Shown here piece by piece: positions 11,601 to 23,899 of a DNA stretch of 64,000 nt. Under the pieces are notes generated by a model. That model saw only the letters and a list, made by a program, of their open reading frames with translations, was not told the origin of the DNA and did no database searches. Numbering within the stretch: position 1 is the first letter of the stretch; each line of letters starts with the position of its first letter. The position numbers were made by a program, and so were the translations under genes. The DNA is from Xiphophorus maculatus (lineage: Eukaryota > Chordata > Actinopteri > Cyprinodontiformes > Poeciliidae): contig NC_036453.1 of the NCBI RefSeq assembly GCF_002775205.1, positions 29,241,213 to 29,305,212 of the forward strand, read 5' to 3'.

Positions 11601-14600
11601 CAGTTGTACTCTTGCTAAACTGTAGTCGAGCTCCTGCAGAAGGCAATCAATAATTCAGCTATTGCAGCCCAGGAGCAAAAATCAAATACGCATGTTCAGT
11701 TGCTCTTATGGTACATTGCAAAAGTATTCATACCCTTTAAGTTTTTCACATTGCTTAACACTGCCAGCACAAATATTAATGTATTTTATTGGAATTTTGT
11801 GATAGACCAACACAAAGAAGAATTTTGAAGTGGAAGTAAATTGAGGAGTAAAATGGTATTTGTTCTTCTTTTTACAAATTAAAAGAAAAACTGGTTTTCT
11901 TCTTTAGTTTGATACCCCTAAATAAAATGCGGAGAAATCGATTGCATTCAGAAGTCACATAATGAGTAAATGTTCTGTGTGTGTATAGTTCTTTATCAGG
12001 TCTGAGGACTCCAAAGCGCCATACACTACAATCCGTTATTCACCCATTCATATACACTGGGTGAATGTAGCTTAGCTTGTAGAATAGCTTGTAGAATGTA
12101 GCTTGTAGAAACATGTAGCTTACACTGATGGTGGTAAGCTACAGTATATTGTAGCCACAGCTGCCCTAGGGCAAACTGACAGAACCATAGCTGCCATATA
12201 ATTAGCACCAGTGGGCCCTCTGACCACCATCAGCGGGCAAAGCAGGAAAAGTGTCTTGCTCAAGGACACAATGGACACAGTGGAGGTTCAAAGCCTCAAC
12301 CCACCAATCGCAGGACAAACCCTACCACCTGAGCCTCTGCTTCCAGGTTGCAATAATGTGTGATGTGATAAAGTTTGCAGGATGCGAATGCTTCTGCCAG
12401 GTTCTGTCCTTGCTGTGATATTCCTCATGTTTCTCCTAATTTTTCTGCTCCTTTCAGAGTGTCTGAACTACGACGCTGTGCAGGTAGTGTCCAAATCCTG
12501 TTACAGCAAACAGAAGTGCACCATTGCTGTTGGCAACCAGACCTTCAGGGACCCCTGCTTTCCAGGAACCAGGAAGTACCTCAGTGTGCTTTATTCATGT
12601 GGTAGGACCCTCTCCTGCTTCCTCTTTCACATAATAGACAGAAGCCTTGTGATGCATTAAAATACCTGCTCGCATGATGTCATGTTATCACAACCTTGTT
12701 TATTATGCTGCAGTTCTTTCAGTGAGCATTTGTTGTTTGCTGCTTTGAGTTCTTATCTTCAGATCCCAGCTTTCAGTGACTCTGTCCTAACTCCACCCTA
12801 AAAAAGAATCATAATATAAAGAAGTGGGAAACAAGACTCCCAAGTTTTTTGTTTTTTTACTTCCTGTGATTGACAGAAATGCCAGCGAGGACATCAACTA
12901 ACACCATTCATATACCATAATTTGAAACCCAATGAGTAGTTCCTAGTATAATTGTTGGCTCTATTTATAGCACAACAATGCAGCGCAGGCATTAATACAG
13001 GACTGCTGAGTATTTTAAGATTCAGTTCTCCACCCAGATTGGAATCAGAAGACTCAGGCAACTACTTCTTTGCATTTCCACCACCAGTGTCTTAAAAACA
13101 TGTTCATACCCATTTGGTGCTGTAAACATACATTTTTAAGTTTTGCCACAGATCCATAGTGGGATTTATGTCTGAATCATGTTTCAACATGGATATTCAA
13201 AGTTTTACACAGTGTTTTACATGCAGTCCAAAAACGTTACTTTTTGTCTCATCTTCCCAGAGGACATTCTTAGTTGTTTGTTTCATAGCTTGTGGTGACC
13301 TGCTAAAATGAAACCTTGTGTGTTTCTTTCAACAATGGTTTTCTTCTTTCCACTCATCTACGCTGTCCCCGACAAATAGTTGCTTGGCTGCTTCTCTTAT
13401 TAATGCTCTCCTTGCTCCATCTATTAGTTTGGGTGGATGCTAACACCTCTGTTTGTGGTTGTATCAAATTGCTCATATTTTTGGATTTGTTGTGATGTGG
13501 TAAAATAATCAAATATGGTATGAATGCTTTCACAAGCCATTGTATATCAACTGGTTAGCAGCAAAGAAAGACTCTTCTTTTTTTTAATAGTGCCAAAGTC
13601 TTTACTTAAAGAGGCAGACCCAAACATACTGAGCTCCACCTCACTTCTCACTACAGAAAAAGGTACCAGCATCTATTTGCTGTTGTTCTATGTTTGTAAA
13701 GTCGCTTGCTCATAGTTGTTTTGTGAACTTTACAAAAGCTCCTGCTGCAGATCTGGAGTCAAATAGGCCCAATAGTTCGGGAGCAATGATGAGCAACTCT
13801 CTCCTGACCTACGCCTTTATCAAAGGTAACTTTCTCTTTTCCAAGTTTTCTACACATTTTGATGTAAACATAGACTTTTTCAGACTGAAGTTTCTATAAT
13901 TATCACCCTTTTAGTCCTTTTAAAACATACATTATTAAACATTGTCTTTATGCCATACTTTCTACATTGGGTAGTCTTTAAATGCTACCCAATGGGCAAG
14001 CTGAAAAACAAAACAAAATTAAGAAGTAAGAAAGAAATTCCACAAAACGAAGAAAAGGAGGGAGAGAAGACAAATGACAAAGGAAGTTAAAACTAAAGGA
14101 CAGAGCTACACAAGGAGGGATAGAAACAGACATGTGAGGGAGGGAAGGAGAAAAGGGTTTAGAAGTATAAAAAGTACCAGGAAGAAAATAAGATCAAAGG
14201 TTCTAAATAATGACATATTTAAACATAACATAATCTGCCAGGTTCTGTCCTTGCTGTGGTATTCCTCATGTTTCTCCTAATTTTTCTGCTATTTTAAAAC
14301 TATTTGCCTATCCAGTGCTTAAAGACTGAAATCAAATTTCAGCCTTTTCCAGACTGTGTATTAAACCTTCTCCTTTACATCTTTTCCCACATAGATCACC
14401 CAGAAATGGCAGCGCTGCTTTTCACCTCCAGCGTGTGTGTGGGCCTGCTCTTCACACTGCTGGCTCTATCTGTCCAAGTGACCTGCAGGAGGCGGCGGCT
14501 CAGAGATCACACACTTGGAGCCAAGTCAAATGGCCTGACTCCCAACTGTTCTAAGCAGGATGATGAGGAGGATGAAGCAGAAGATGATGAAGACGACAAA

Positions 14601-14771
14601 GAAGAAACTGAGAGCTCTTTGCTCTCGACTGCAGAGAGGAAGGGGATAAAAGGCTGGGAGGAAGTAACTTATGTAAGCGAGGAGGCTGAGCTGGCGGAAA
14701 GGATAGAACGCAGAGACATGATCATCCAGGAGATTTGGATGAACTCCTATCTGAACGGCAGCTCCTGCTGA
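8679..14771 (+). CDS. eva1c: EVA-1 homolog C, two-lectin-domain membrane protein
   Basis: Eight exons: 8679-8784, 10152-10345, 10544-10667, 10747-10899, 12458-12601, 13591-13662, 13751-13825 and 14395-14771. They sum to 1245 nt (414 residues; human 441), and every junction is phase-consistent. Exon 1 encodes a signal peptide ending near MNGLADFS. Exons 2-3 form the first SUEL/galactose-binding-lectin domain (ACDGTPLRLHCPRHSTISIQ, later CPGKNKYLHVNYKC). Exons 4-5 form the second (VVCEGETMILHC, later CFPGTRKYLSVLYSC). Exon 8 has one transmembrane helix (about MAALLFTSSVCVGLLFTLLA), a long acidic cytoplasmic run, and the conserved EVA1 tail AELAERIERRDMIIQEIWMN. EVA-1 family members act as heparin/Slit-binding co-receptors in axon guidance; that role is inferred here from orthology. 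Introns 4 and 5 carry transposon fragments. Confidence 0.93.
11709..11975 (+). mobile_element. Tc1-like element fragment, 5' end
   Basis: Starts with a terminal-repeat-like GCAAAAGTATTCATACCC, followed by sequence resembling the end of a widespread fish Tc1/mariner family (including ATAGACCAACACAAAG and CAGAAGTCACATAAT). It lies in eva1c intron 4. No transposase coding remains in this piece. Confidence 0.6.
11985..12350 (+). repeat. Interspersed teleost repeat, copy 1
   Basis: A repeat recognised by its tract CTGAGGACTCCAAAGCGCC, then GTAGCCACAGCTGCCCT, GTGTCTTGCTCAAGGACACA and a terminal ACCACCTGAGCC. A second, more diverged copy occurs at 63708-63935 with the same blocks in the same order. 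It lies in eva1c intron 4. Class not determined. Confidence 0.6.
12393..12449 (+). repeat. 57-bp duplicated intron segment, copy A
   Basis: This is the polypyrimidine-rich end of eva1c intron 4, directly before the exon 5 acceptor. It recurs at 14234-14290 with a single mismatch (A versus G in the CTGTGRTATTCC part). Confidence 0.85.
13060..13545 (-). mobile_element. Tc1-like element fragment, antisense
   Basis: In eva1c intron 5. It contains antisense transposase-like blocks shared by many fish Tc1 copies (ATGCAGTCCAAAAACGTTAC, TTTCAACAATGGTTTTCTTC, ATTAATGCTCTCCTTGC) and ends in GGTATGAATGCTTTCACAAG, an inverted relative of the terminus at 11709. Heavily decayed. Confidence 0.5.
14234..14290 (+). 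repeat. 57-bp duplicated intron segment, copy B
   Basis: Second copy of 12393-12449, located in eva1c intron 7 about 100 bases before the exon 8 acceptor. It matches at 56 of 57 positions by eye and stops just before the CTTTCAG of copy A, so no splice acceptor was carried over. Confidence 0.85.
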
Positions 14772-15987
14772 ATAAATCGTGTGGATATTTGTTCAGATTC
14801 CTCATGCTTCACATTTCCAAAAAACATTTTTATACCACAAGATGAAAAAAAAAATCTGACAAGCCATCTTTGCTACATAACATTCTAATAATCTGCAACA
14901 GAGGGATCAGCAAAATGTATGCTGCAAGAAGCTTGAGTGCTGTGTATGTTATTTATCAGTAAATGTTTTTTTTTTTTTACTGTTTAATAAAAATATTAAA
15001 TCACAATATTTGAAAGCTCTGTTATCCATTCGTCATCTTTCAGCTGCTGTGTTGTTATGAACTAAAGGTTAGTATAGCCTGTCATCTAAAATACGGAGAT
15101 CAAGCAGCTATTTATTCAAAAAGCCTAAAAACACTGCATCTTCTGAGGTAATTTTTTTTTTCAGATCTGAGCAGAATAATAATGAAATGAAACAATATGC
15201 TAAATTTAAATCTTGAGTTGCCATTTAGTTTTAATACAAGTATCCAAATTTCCAGCGTTTTCAGCATTTTCATCCTGTATTTAAAGTATACATATAAAGG
15301 CTGATGTATTTATGGCTGGAGGAAAGATAAACCAATGGATGGAGCAGCACATGGATGGGTAGGCAGTCTGAACACTCAAATTCCAGACGTGGAAAATTCA
15401 AATGTCAGAATTTCTCTGGAACCCTACAATGTTACCCGCCTCTTTTCGGTGTTTTGTTTCCTTTTTGAATAAGTCAGCTCTGTAATCGACCCCACACAGT
15501 TCTCCCTCCCAGTTCCCTGGTCAGCACTGCTGAAATGATGACTGTGTTGCAACTTCCTGCCTCTGGGCTACAATGACCAAATGAAGTATGTGTTCCACTA
15601 CTGTGAGACAAAGAGAGGAAAGGTGTAACATCCTTGTCCCTGCACTCTAAGAAAAACTGAATTTTGTGTTGCAAAACATCCGTCACTGGAAACATTGGAA
15701 ACAATTCTTTTATTCGTATTTTCACCAACATACCAATATTTTTATTACGGATATATTAAACCAGGGTTAATCATGTCTGTTTTATCTGATGCAGTAAAAA
15801 CATCTGGCTGCATACCCTTTCAAAAACAATCAAAGTCAAGTCGTAGGGAAACGAATGATCTCTGATAGAGCTCAGGTAAGAAAAACAGGAAAACCTGCCT
15901 CAGGTTGCTATTAGGCAGTCTTGGCCAGTTGTATTAAGAAAGGCAGAAATTGAGTCACTGGAATATCTGGAGGGCAAGTTGTCAGAG
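14772..15987. other. Convergent 3' region of eva1c and cfap298
   Basis: The two genes meet tail to tail. A plus-strand AATAAA at 14986-14991 suits eva1c, 215 bases after its stop. On the minus strand an AATAAA-type signal at about 15707-15712 could serve cfap298. The rest is AT-rich with no gene recognised. Confidence 0.5.
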
Positions 15988-17241
15988 TCACCTTGGCCCC
16001 CATTTTATATTCGTAAGGCCCTGAAATTGTCTTTTGAGGGCCTGCCTGTTCGACCACTCCGAGTCCAGGTAGCTATCATCGTCTGCTTCGTCCAGTTTCT
16101 AGAAGCGTTATAAGAACAAAGTTAGGTTGCACATACAGAACGGTTCCATGGAGCATATAGGCTCACTTTACCCAACCTCACCTTAAATTCTTCCTGTCTT
16201 TTGTAGTAATGCAGCATCATCTGTTTCTGCTGTTCATCAGTGACCAAGGGCTCTCTCGCTGGCGCCCCCTGTCCTTTCTAAAGCGAATAAATAACTGGTT
16301 AAGTAGAAAGGCACTTTGACAAAAACTATTAATAAATAAATATTAACCTTGACAAATAACAGATTCTCACCTTTTGGAGTTTGACCACAAGCTTTGTCTT
16401 TTCATTTCTTCCAATGTAATCCTGAAGTTTTTTCCCTCTCTGCATCTCTTTACCAGCCCACCAAAGCTGGCATTCTTCTTCTGTGATCACCTGCAGAGAT
16501 GCCTGAGGAACAACAGATGGAAAGGACAGAGGGTCCCAAAAAAAAAAAAAAGCAGGTTGAAACTGGATGTGGGAGATGGCTCCAAAAGCAAGCTCTCAAA
16601 CTGTTAAATTCGACGGAGTACACTCCTTAAAAACGAAATGTGTCTCAAGTCAGTAACCTGGGATTCTACTAAATCTTCATGTCAAAACTTAAAAATGTAT
16701 TGTTTTCAATATTTCTTTCACAATTTGTAAATATTAAACGCGAAAGTTCACTCTGAATATTTAGCAGATGATGAATACACCAACAAACGGATGTCCAGAT
16801 GGTTACAACATTTATACTAAGAATTTCCTAGAGAGTCTAAGAAGACTGATTAGAGGCTCCTTCTATCAAAGCACTGAACATTATTAAAGCACTATCAGCA
16901 GGCTAACCTGTGTCCCTGACAGATCTTCCTGATCATCAAACTCCATTCTTATTGGGTCATGAGGAGGCAGCCCCATAGGGTACACAATCATCACGGCACC
17001 CCTTAGTTGATCCAGCGCTTCCTTTACCATTTCCATGGTGACACAAACATTAGCTTGAGCCTGTTTCTGCAAAATCAGAGCAACAGAGGTGATTGCTTGA
17101 CCAATGATGACAACAGCAAGGAGGTAAAAATGCAGTTTTTGCAGTAAAACTCACTTTAGAGATGAGTGCTTTTGCCTCCTCAACTGTCCTCATCAACACT
17201 TCCTTCATTTTATCATTTGGGGCTGGTATGCAAAAAAAAAA

Positions 17242-17278
<37 letters not shown>

Positions 17279-18429
17279 TCAGCAAACAGAAAGGATTGCA
17301 AAACTACTTTTTACCCAAACTTGCAGAAGAATATTTAAAACGTCAGTCCACTTTTAGTTGTAGGATATAACAATTTCAAGTGGAGTAAATTACAAGTGGT
17401 TTAATATCAAGCCATTTGACGTGTCAGTACCAAGCAAAATTGTTTCCAATTTCTAAAAGGATAGCGGTGTTTACTTGGGAACAGCAAACTTGTTTGTTTT
17501 TTTCTTTACAAAGGTTCCACCAAAGAGATAAGTTCTCACCATGTCCATTCCTCCTCCCAATCTCATCCTTCCTAAATATCTTCCCTCCACTTGGAATGCA
17601 TCGTTCTTCCCATTCATCCTTCAGTTTCAGCTCCACAATTTGCTCATCTGTCAGTCCCTGCATGTTGGGTGGGAGTGTGACGCCATGATCGGCCAGCTCT
17701 GGGATCTCTAACAAGACACAGCAAAGAATAATAATAATAATAAAAAAAACTATGTTGATACCAGATAGAAAGATTACAAATTTAACTGTATCCTGACAAA
17801 TTCTATATAATATATAGAGCAATGTCTCAAAGAGTGTAGCGCTTTCAGATGAAAGGAAACATAAAATATGATTTGCAAGCCTTTTCTACAAATAGACATC
17901 TCAAGTGTGGTGCGAATATATTCTTAAACACTTCTTCCACCCGCAGTGTACATCTCTGTACTTTCATGATGCGGTTTGATCACTATTGTTCTCAAACAAA
18001 CCTTTGCAGAACAGATGGATTTATACTGAAATAGATTACACAACCAAATTGATTGTACTGGATTTTATTTAGGAGTTAAGTAACAGTCCTGAATAAAAAC
18101 GCATGCCACACTTTTCAGTTTTTCCATTTGTAAAACATTTCGATAACCGTCAAACAGTTCACTTTGTGTTGATATATTGCATAAAATTGAACGCAACTGT
18201 AAAACTGCTTTAACACTTCACAGTAGCAGGGAAGAGTAGGATGTGGATCTTTAACAGAAAGCACAGGCAGCAATGGAGACAGAGTTTTACCTGAACATAT
18301 CCTATCCACTTTGAGCCTGCCGTTGTAAATAGCAGTAACCTGCTGGATCAACGATTCCAGAGGAGCGTCCGTTGTGGTGTTGAACAGAAACTGGCTCTCA
18401 TCTCCGCGCTTCACATGCAGCTGCACCAT
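15988..18429 (-). CDS. cfap298: Cilia- and flagella-associated protein 298
   Basis: Seven minus-strand exons: 18291-18429, 17540-17707, 17155-17222, 16908-17066, 16371-16502, 16182-16277 and 15988-16098. The total is 873 nt, giving 290 residues, the same length as human CFAP298 (C21orf59). Segments in order: MVQLHVKRGDESQFLF, YNGRLKVDRIC, LPPNMQGLTDEQIVELKLKD, IGRRNG, VCVTMEMVKEALDQLRGAVM, YPMGLPPHDPIRMEF, EDLSGTQ, CQLWWAGKE, and a tail ending ALKRQFQGLTNIKWGPR. It is a cytoplasmic protein needed for assembly of outer dynein arms and for cilia polarity in vertebrates (family knowledge). Intron 2 carries a TA-rich microsatellite (17239-17279). An RFX-type X-box lies upstream of the start. Confidence 0.94.
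17239..17279. repeat. TA dinucleotide microsatellite
   Basis: An alternating AT run broken by a single TATG, within cfap298 intron 2 close to the exon 3 acceptor. Confidence 0.9.
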
Positions 18430-18660
18430 CCTTTACCAGCTCTCCTCCTAACAGAGACGGTTATAGGCGAAAGAAGAAAAAAAGTTGCTGCTAGTCCCGA
18501 TGCCGAGAACCAAGGCGTCTTCAGGTCAACAGAGTAACCATGGTGACAGAGAAGCGCGGATGCTTCCAGAACAGCACGAGTAACCTCAGCTAGCCAGTTG
18601 GTGTAGCCGTTAGCCACGGGTGGCGCTTGGTGTTTAATAATGAAAATTATACACAGCTTT
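18430..18660 (-). promoter_or_regulatory. cfap298 5' UTR and promoter
   Basis: GC-richer sequence directly upstream of the cfap298 ATG. It contains the X-box at 18534-18547 and no TATA box. The transcription start cannot be fixed from sequence. Confidence 0.5.
18534..18547 (-). promoter_or_regulatory. X-box, RFX factor binding motif
   Basis: GTAACCATGGTGAC is an imperfect palindrome that fits the RFX X-box pattern GTHNYY-AT-RRNAAC at all but one position. It lies about 105 bases upstream of the cfap298 start. RFX2/3 sites at this distance are typical of ciliary genes. Confidence 0.6.
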
Positions 18661-21600
18661 GGATCCTAGTGAAGCTTACCTGGCAAGGAAAATGACAAGT
18701 AGGTCTTCTTTGCAGCTGAGTGTAAACTTATAATTTGTTTTTAACTGCAGTTACCATTTCCGATTGTGGAGTTACTTCTTCTAATGGAGTCCTGTACTGC
18801 GGCTTCTAGAATATTGTCACACTTACTGCCCTCTAACGGTAAGGAACATTATTATTCTGAAGCAGTACTTCCAGATGAATTTTGTACTTAACCTGACTTT
18901 GTCCCTTTGTATTTGAGCAATTTAACATCTCTTAAAAATGCTACCAATCTTTAACAAAATGAATACCGTCAAGCCAATTTAAGGGAACATTGATGACCAA
19001 CACGTTGTAGGGAATTAATGTGAAGTGAAAGAATAAATTGTTTACAGAAAAACTGAAGTGTGTTATTTACTTGTATTCAGTTCTATTTGTCAATAATTAG
19101 AAATAAATTACAGTACAATAGAGTCCACATAGGAATAAATTACTCTCAGTCTCAGCGTAAATACAGCTGTCTTCTGAAGGCTTCAGAGGATTGTCATTAT
19201 TCCAAACTTTCAACATCTCATGGAGTTCTGCTCCATCATGGAAAAACAAAAAGTATACACTATGCCACAACTGCAAAAAGACCAAACTGAATGGCTTGGC
19301 ACCTTTGGAACAGTTAAAAACTCCATATTGCCAAGGAGTGCACAAATTCCAGGTGGGAGAACCTATGAGGTAGACTTTGAACTGCTGTTTATAAGCCTTG
19401 CAGGGTGCATGGTAAAGACATAGAAGGTGCTACATGCAAACTTTTTGTGTGATGCAAAATTAATATTGCACATCACCCTCATCACTATGTTTGTTTTTTT
19501 ATGTGGCCAGCTACCCATGACAAAATTACAAAGGGATAACACACACAAGCAAAAACTAAAAATATATAACTTTCATTACTTTCATGCATGTAGTGGCAAG
19601 GGAGAGTTGATATTCCTGCTATATGTTGAGAATAGGTACATAATTTTATGAGCTTTATGAACTGCAAAGCACTTGAAGCCCTATGTTCTTCTTCCATACA
19701 TAGGCAGACTAAACAGCCAAAGGCAGAATGGCAACAAAGGCATAGGGTATGAAAAAGAGACAAAAAATAATAAATATTTCCAGAGCACATGGGTGGCTAA
19801 TGCAAGCTTTGTTTATGTTTCCAAGTCTGTCTGTACAAACGTCTATGCCCAGAGGTGTATCCCATAATTAGTTTTTGTGATTAAGAAACATTGGCCACAT
19901 TAGCTGTGTTAGCCAAAATTAAAGCGGCGAAACATTAATAACTTGATGGTTGTGACAGTCATTTTAATTAAAAGCATTGTGTGTCTTTCATTTTGAAATA
20001 CTGCCAAAGACTTAGATTTAGCTGGTTTCCTCATACACCATTAGGTCACAGAGTTTGCAGAAATGTCTGTCACCTCATTTCCAAGAAATGATGAAATGTG
20101 TTTTCTTTTATTTTTCAAATCTACAGTAATATAACACATTAGTAAGTTGAAATTGATTTACAGGTAGAGCTGTGAATTAATAACATTCAGCCCCACCTAC
20201 CCCCAAAAACAAAATAAAACAAAATATACTTGTCAATGTACATTTATTTTAGCACACATACAACACAAACTGTTTCATACATTAATGTGCCATCTGCTTT
20301 GCACGTAAACTATGGAACAATGGATATTAACATGAATTACAGCTTCATGTATTCACTTTAGTACATACAGAATATGTTTGTTTCACAACACAGACTCTTA
20401 TTTACTATGGATTATAGCCCATAAAAAGGGAAATCAACCTCACAAAGGGAGTAATTTGTTACCTAAAAGAAATCTTGAATCTGAACCGTGACATGATATA
20501 AAGCACTGGTTAGTGATCGACTGTTGATACAGTATCTACTGCACACATTGAGATAACAACAGATATATTTAAGAGATGGGGTGTAAGCTATTGGTGCCTG
20601 ATACTCTTGCTTACACATAGATTTTAAATACAGAGAATGAGATTTACTTTGCGTATTTACATGTGACAAAAGCATAGAAGCAAAACCTAACAGACATGAT
20701 CTTCAGTTTATAATTTTCTTTTCTCAAAAATTCTTCTTAGACATTTATCCATTTATTTAATTTCTATGTGAAAGGGGGGACATGTTACATGTCTAGACAA
20801 TATTTGGTGTGTCATGTTAGGATGGATACTGCCCCTAACTGATTCTTCAGCACATCCATTTCCTCTCATCATTGCCTGGCAAACAAGTATTTAATGAGTA
20901 AATCAGGAAGTAGAAGACAAAATACTGAAACAACCCTAAAAATGAATAAAAATTCTGTAAGACTATAAAACAAACAACTTCTCAACAGCTGGAAACAGTC
21001 ATATTCGGACATTAAATGTGGAATATTAAATACTTTGCGCAACTTGTAACTAGAGATGCAACAAGAAATGGGCTGATGATCAGAACCCAAAAATGTTTCA
21101 GCTGACTGGGAACAAAAGCACAGATGGGCAAAAAGTATTTTTCCCCCTTCAGTAAATGCAAAATACACAGAAGACAGGAGGTGGCACTGACAACAACACT
21201 CTTAGGTGTGCATACTGTTGCTAAGTGAAGAAGACTCCCAGACAGCTAGTTTTAGAATAAGTGAGGTGTTTAAACTAAAGTCAAAGGAAACAGAGATTCA
21301 AGAAGCTGTTAAAAAGGTAACCTTATTGCAATATCAACAAAAGTCTGTAGAGAACAAGACTTTTCAGAATTAACAGGAAGGCTTGGCAGAGTACAGTGAT
21401 GTTTATCTCTCTTGAGCTTTTCACTTTCGTCTGTTATGAATTATGCTGAATTTGGAAATGTTTGCATCTGCTTGGAAATTTCAGAGTTAAGGTACGGACT
21501 CACATTCTCTAGGAAACATGGACCAATATAGGATGCTATGGATGACCTAAAATATTTCCTCTGAAATCATTTTGTAGCAACTGCTGTCTCACACAAACAA

Positions 21601-22409
21601 TGTGAGAGTCTCATTGCTACTAATTATAATAATTAATGACTGCTTACGGCAGGATAACTAAAATATATTCTATTTGAGCCATGGTCAGCTGGAAGTGTTC
21701 TCATCTGACCAAGAGAAAGTGCTATGTGAGAGTTTTTATTTGATAAAGAAAAGGTCCCTTACTTTAATTTACATTATTGCCTTTAATCAGCAACTGACAG
21801 GTTAAAGGAAAAACACAGTTGCAGGCATAGGTGAGTGAATATTGGCTTTAAGCTTCGAGTCTGTAACAAAATATGATGGTTCCCACTCTTCAATCTTTAT
21901 ACAAGCTCACATCCAAAACAAACACACAAACAAAAAAAAAAAACAGATGATATGCACCTCAAACACAGCACATCACTTCTCACCACAGTAACAATAATTA
22001 TTTAGAGTAGCTGGTACAAGAAATGATAATAAATGACTCAAAGTAAGCAAAAAAGTGCTGTCTGGTTATAACCCTTGCAGATCCAGAAAATGCTGTCATT
22101 GTACTTTAAATACAAGTACACACACTACCACGCAACATTGTTATAGTTTCTAATAGTATAGATTGATGCCTTGGATAAAAAAAAAGGAGGAATCAAACTG
22201 AAATGATCTCTTCTGTTAGAACCTGCATGACCGGGAGAGTGCATACAGCATCTCAGTGCATATTCGTATCATCAAGCAAAACCTCTGGCTTGATCCTTGC
22301 AAACACACTCACACGTCCAGCAACTTCTTTTTAAAATCATACGTACATATATACAAAATTTTGCGATGTAGAAGTTTGGATGCTGAGCTAAACAACACTC
22401 TTTGTAATG

Positions 22410-22799
22410 TACAGTACAGACCAAAAGTTTGGACACACCTTTTAATTCAATGAGTTTCCTTTATTTTCATGACTATTGACATTGTAGATTCACACTGAAG
22501 GCATCAAAACTATGAATAACATGTGGAAATATGCACTAAACAAAAAAGTGTAAAACAACTGAAAATACCCCTTATATTCTAGTTTCTTCAAAGTAGCAAC
22601 CTTTTGCTGTGATTACTGCTTTGCACACACTCTGCATTTTCTTGATGAGCTTCAAGAGGTAGTCACCTGAAATGGTTTTCACTTCATAGGTGTGCCCTGT
22701 CAGGTTAATAAGTGGGATTTCTTGCCTTATAAATAGTCATGAAAATAAAGAAAACCCATTGAATTAGAAGGTGTGTCCAAACCTTTGGTCTGTACTGTA
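22410..22799. mobile_element. Tc1-type MITE, complete
   Basis: About 390 bp bounded by inverted repeats: left CAGTACAGACCAAAAGTTTG and right CAAACCTTTGGTCTGTACTG, both next to TA, the Tc1/mariner target duplication. The termini differ at only a few positions. There is no coding capacity. This is a familiar abundant fish family. Confidence 0.9.
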
Positions 22800-23336
22800 T
22801 ATCGGCTTAAAGATAAGGAATGCCAACGGAAAACTAAATGAGACATTTTCAAGAGAATGTGGTGATATTATAGAATATCAGTCCTGCGGCAGTCCGGTTA
22901 AACTGACACAATGGCTTGTGCTCTTGCTGTTTCCCCACACCGTGGAGTCAACAAATCCAGTGCAAATGAAATTACATTCACAAATTAAAGTGACTAAGTC
23001 TGAAGCTGTCAATTCCAGGTAACAAAAACAAGGACCCAGAATCCTGCAGTGCTCATCCTGCAACCAGATGACAAAGAGAAGGACAAAGACCAACTGTTGC
23101 TCTGAGAGCTCAGATTAGTTAAAATGGTGGATGGGAACCGCAGAGTCATCTGCAAAGCCACACATATTTATATGAAACACCAGCGCAGCCACACAGGTAT
23201 GCTTTGATATTGCACAGGTGTGTAAACGCATGACTTGTGTATATAGATATACTATATAGGACAACATACTGTAGACACAGGCACAGTTTGCTGCTGTTAG
23301 TTAAAACATACATAGCAAGTAAGAGTAAATCAAATG

Positions 23337-23899
23337 TTAAAGGGGCAGCATTATGTGTTTTTCAGGCACATAGTGCCATTTTATAGCACAATGAAGTAAG
23401 TATGCTACCTTCAGTTGTTATAAAAATGCTGTATTTATCAAACATAATTTGACTTAAAAATTTAATGCGGGCCTCTGTCTCTTTAGGAAGAGACACTCCA
23501 TCTTCATCACAACAACTCAATTAAGTCTTTAACTTTTTTTTTTTTTTTACCAGTGTTTCACTGATAAATAGCTCATATAATAAGCCAGCACATGTACAGA
23601 TCTGCCAGGTGTTTGCTAATTGTTGCTGCCACTAGTCTGAAGGAACTGAGTGGCAAAGGTGTGGGAGAGGGGTGCACTGTGGAGACTGGGCTTGAAGACT
23701 GAGCTCCATGGAAAAGACAACGCTGAGTGAAAGCAAGCATCATGGACAGTTGAATGGTTGCCATGGGAGATTAATAGATTTCTCAAACATGCATGAAAGA
23801 ATCAAAGCAACACCCCAGGTATGTTTTTGATGAGAAAGTAGCATTATAACATGATGTAAAGCTCAAAAAAGTCAATTTTACATAATACTGCCCCTTTAA
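23337..23899. mobile_element. TTAA-flanked MITE, piggyBac-like
   Basis: Bounded by TTAA on both sides. The inverted termini begin AGGGGCAGCATTATG (left) and AGGGGCAGTATTATG (right, read on the minus strand). The TTAA target site is the hallmark of piggyBac-type insertion. About 563 bp with no transposase. It lies in the probable synj1 3' UTR. Confidence 0.75.
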
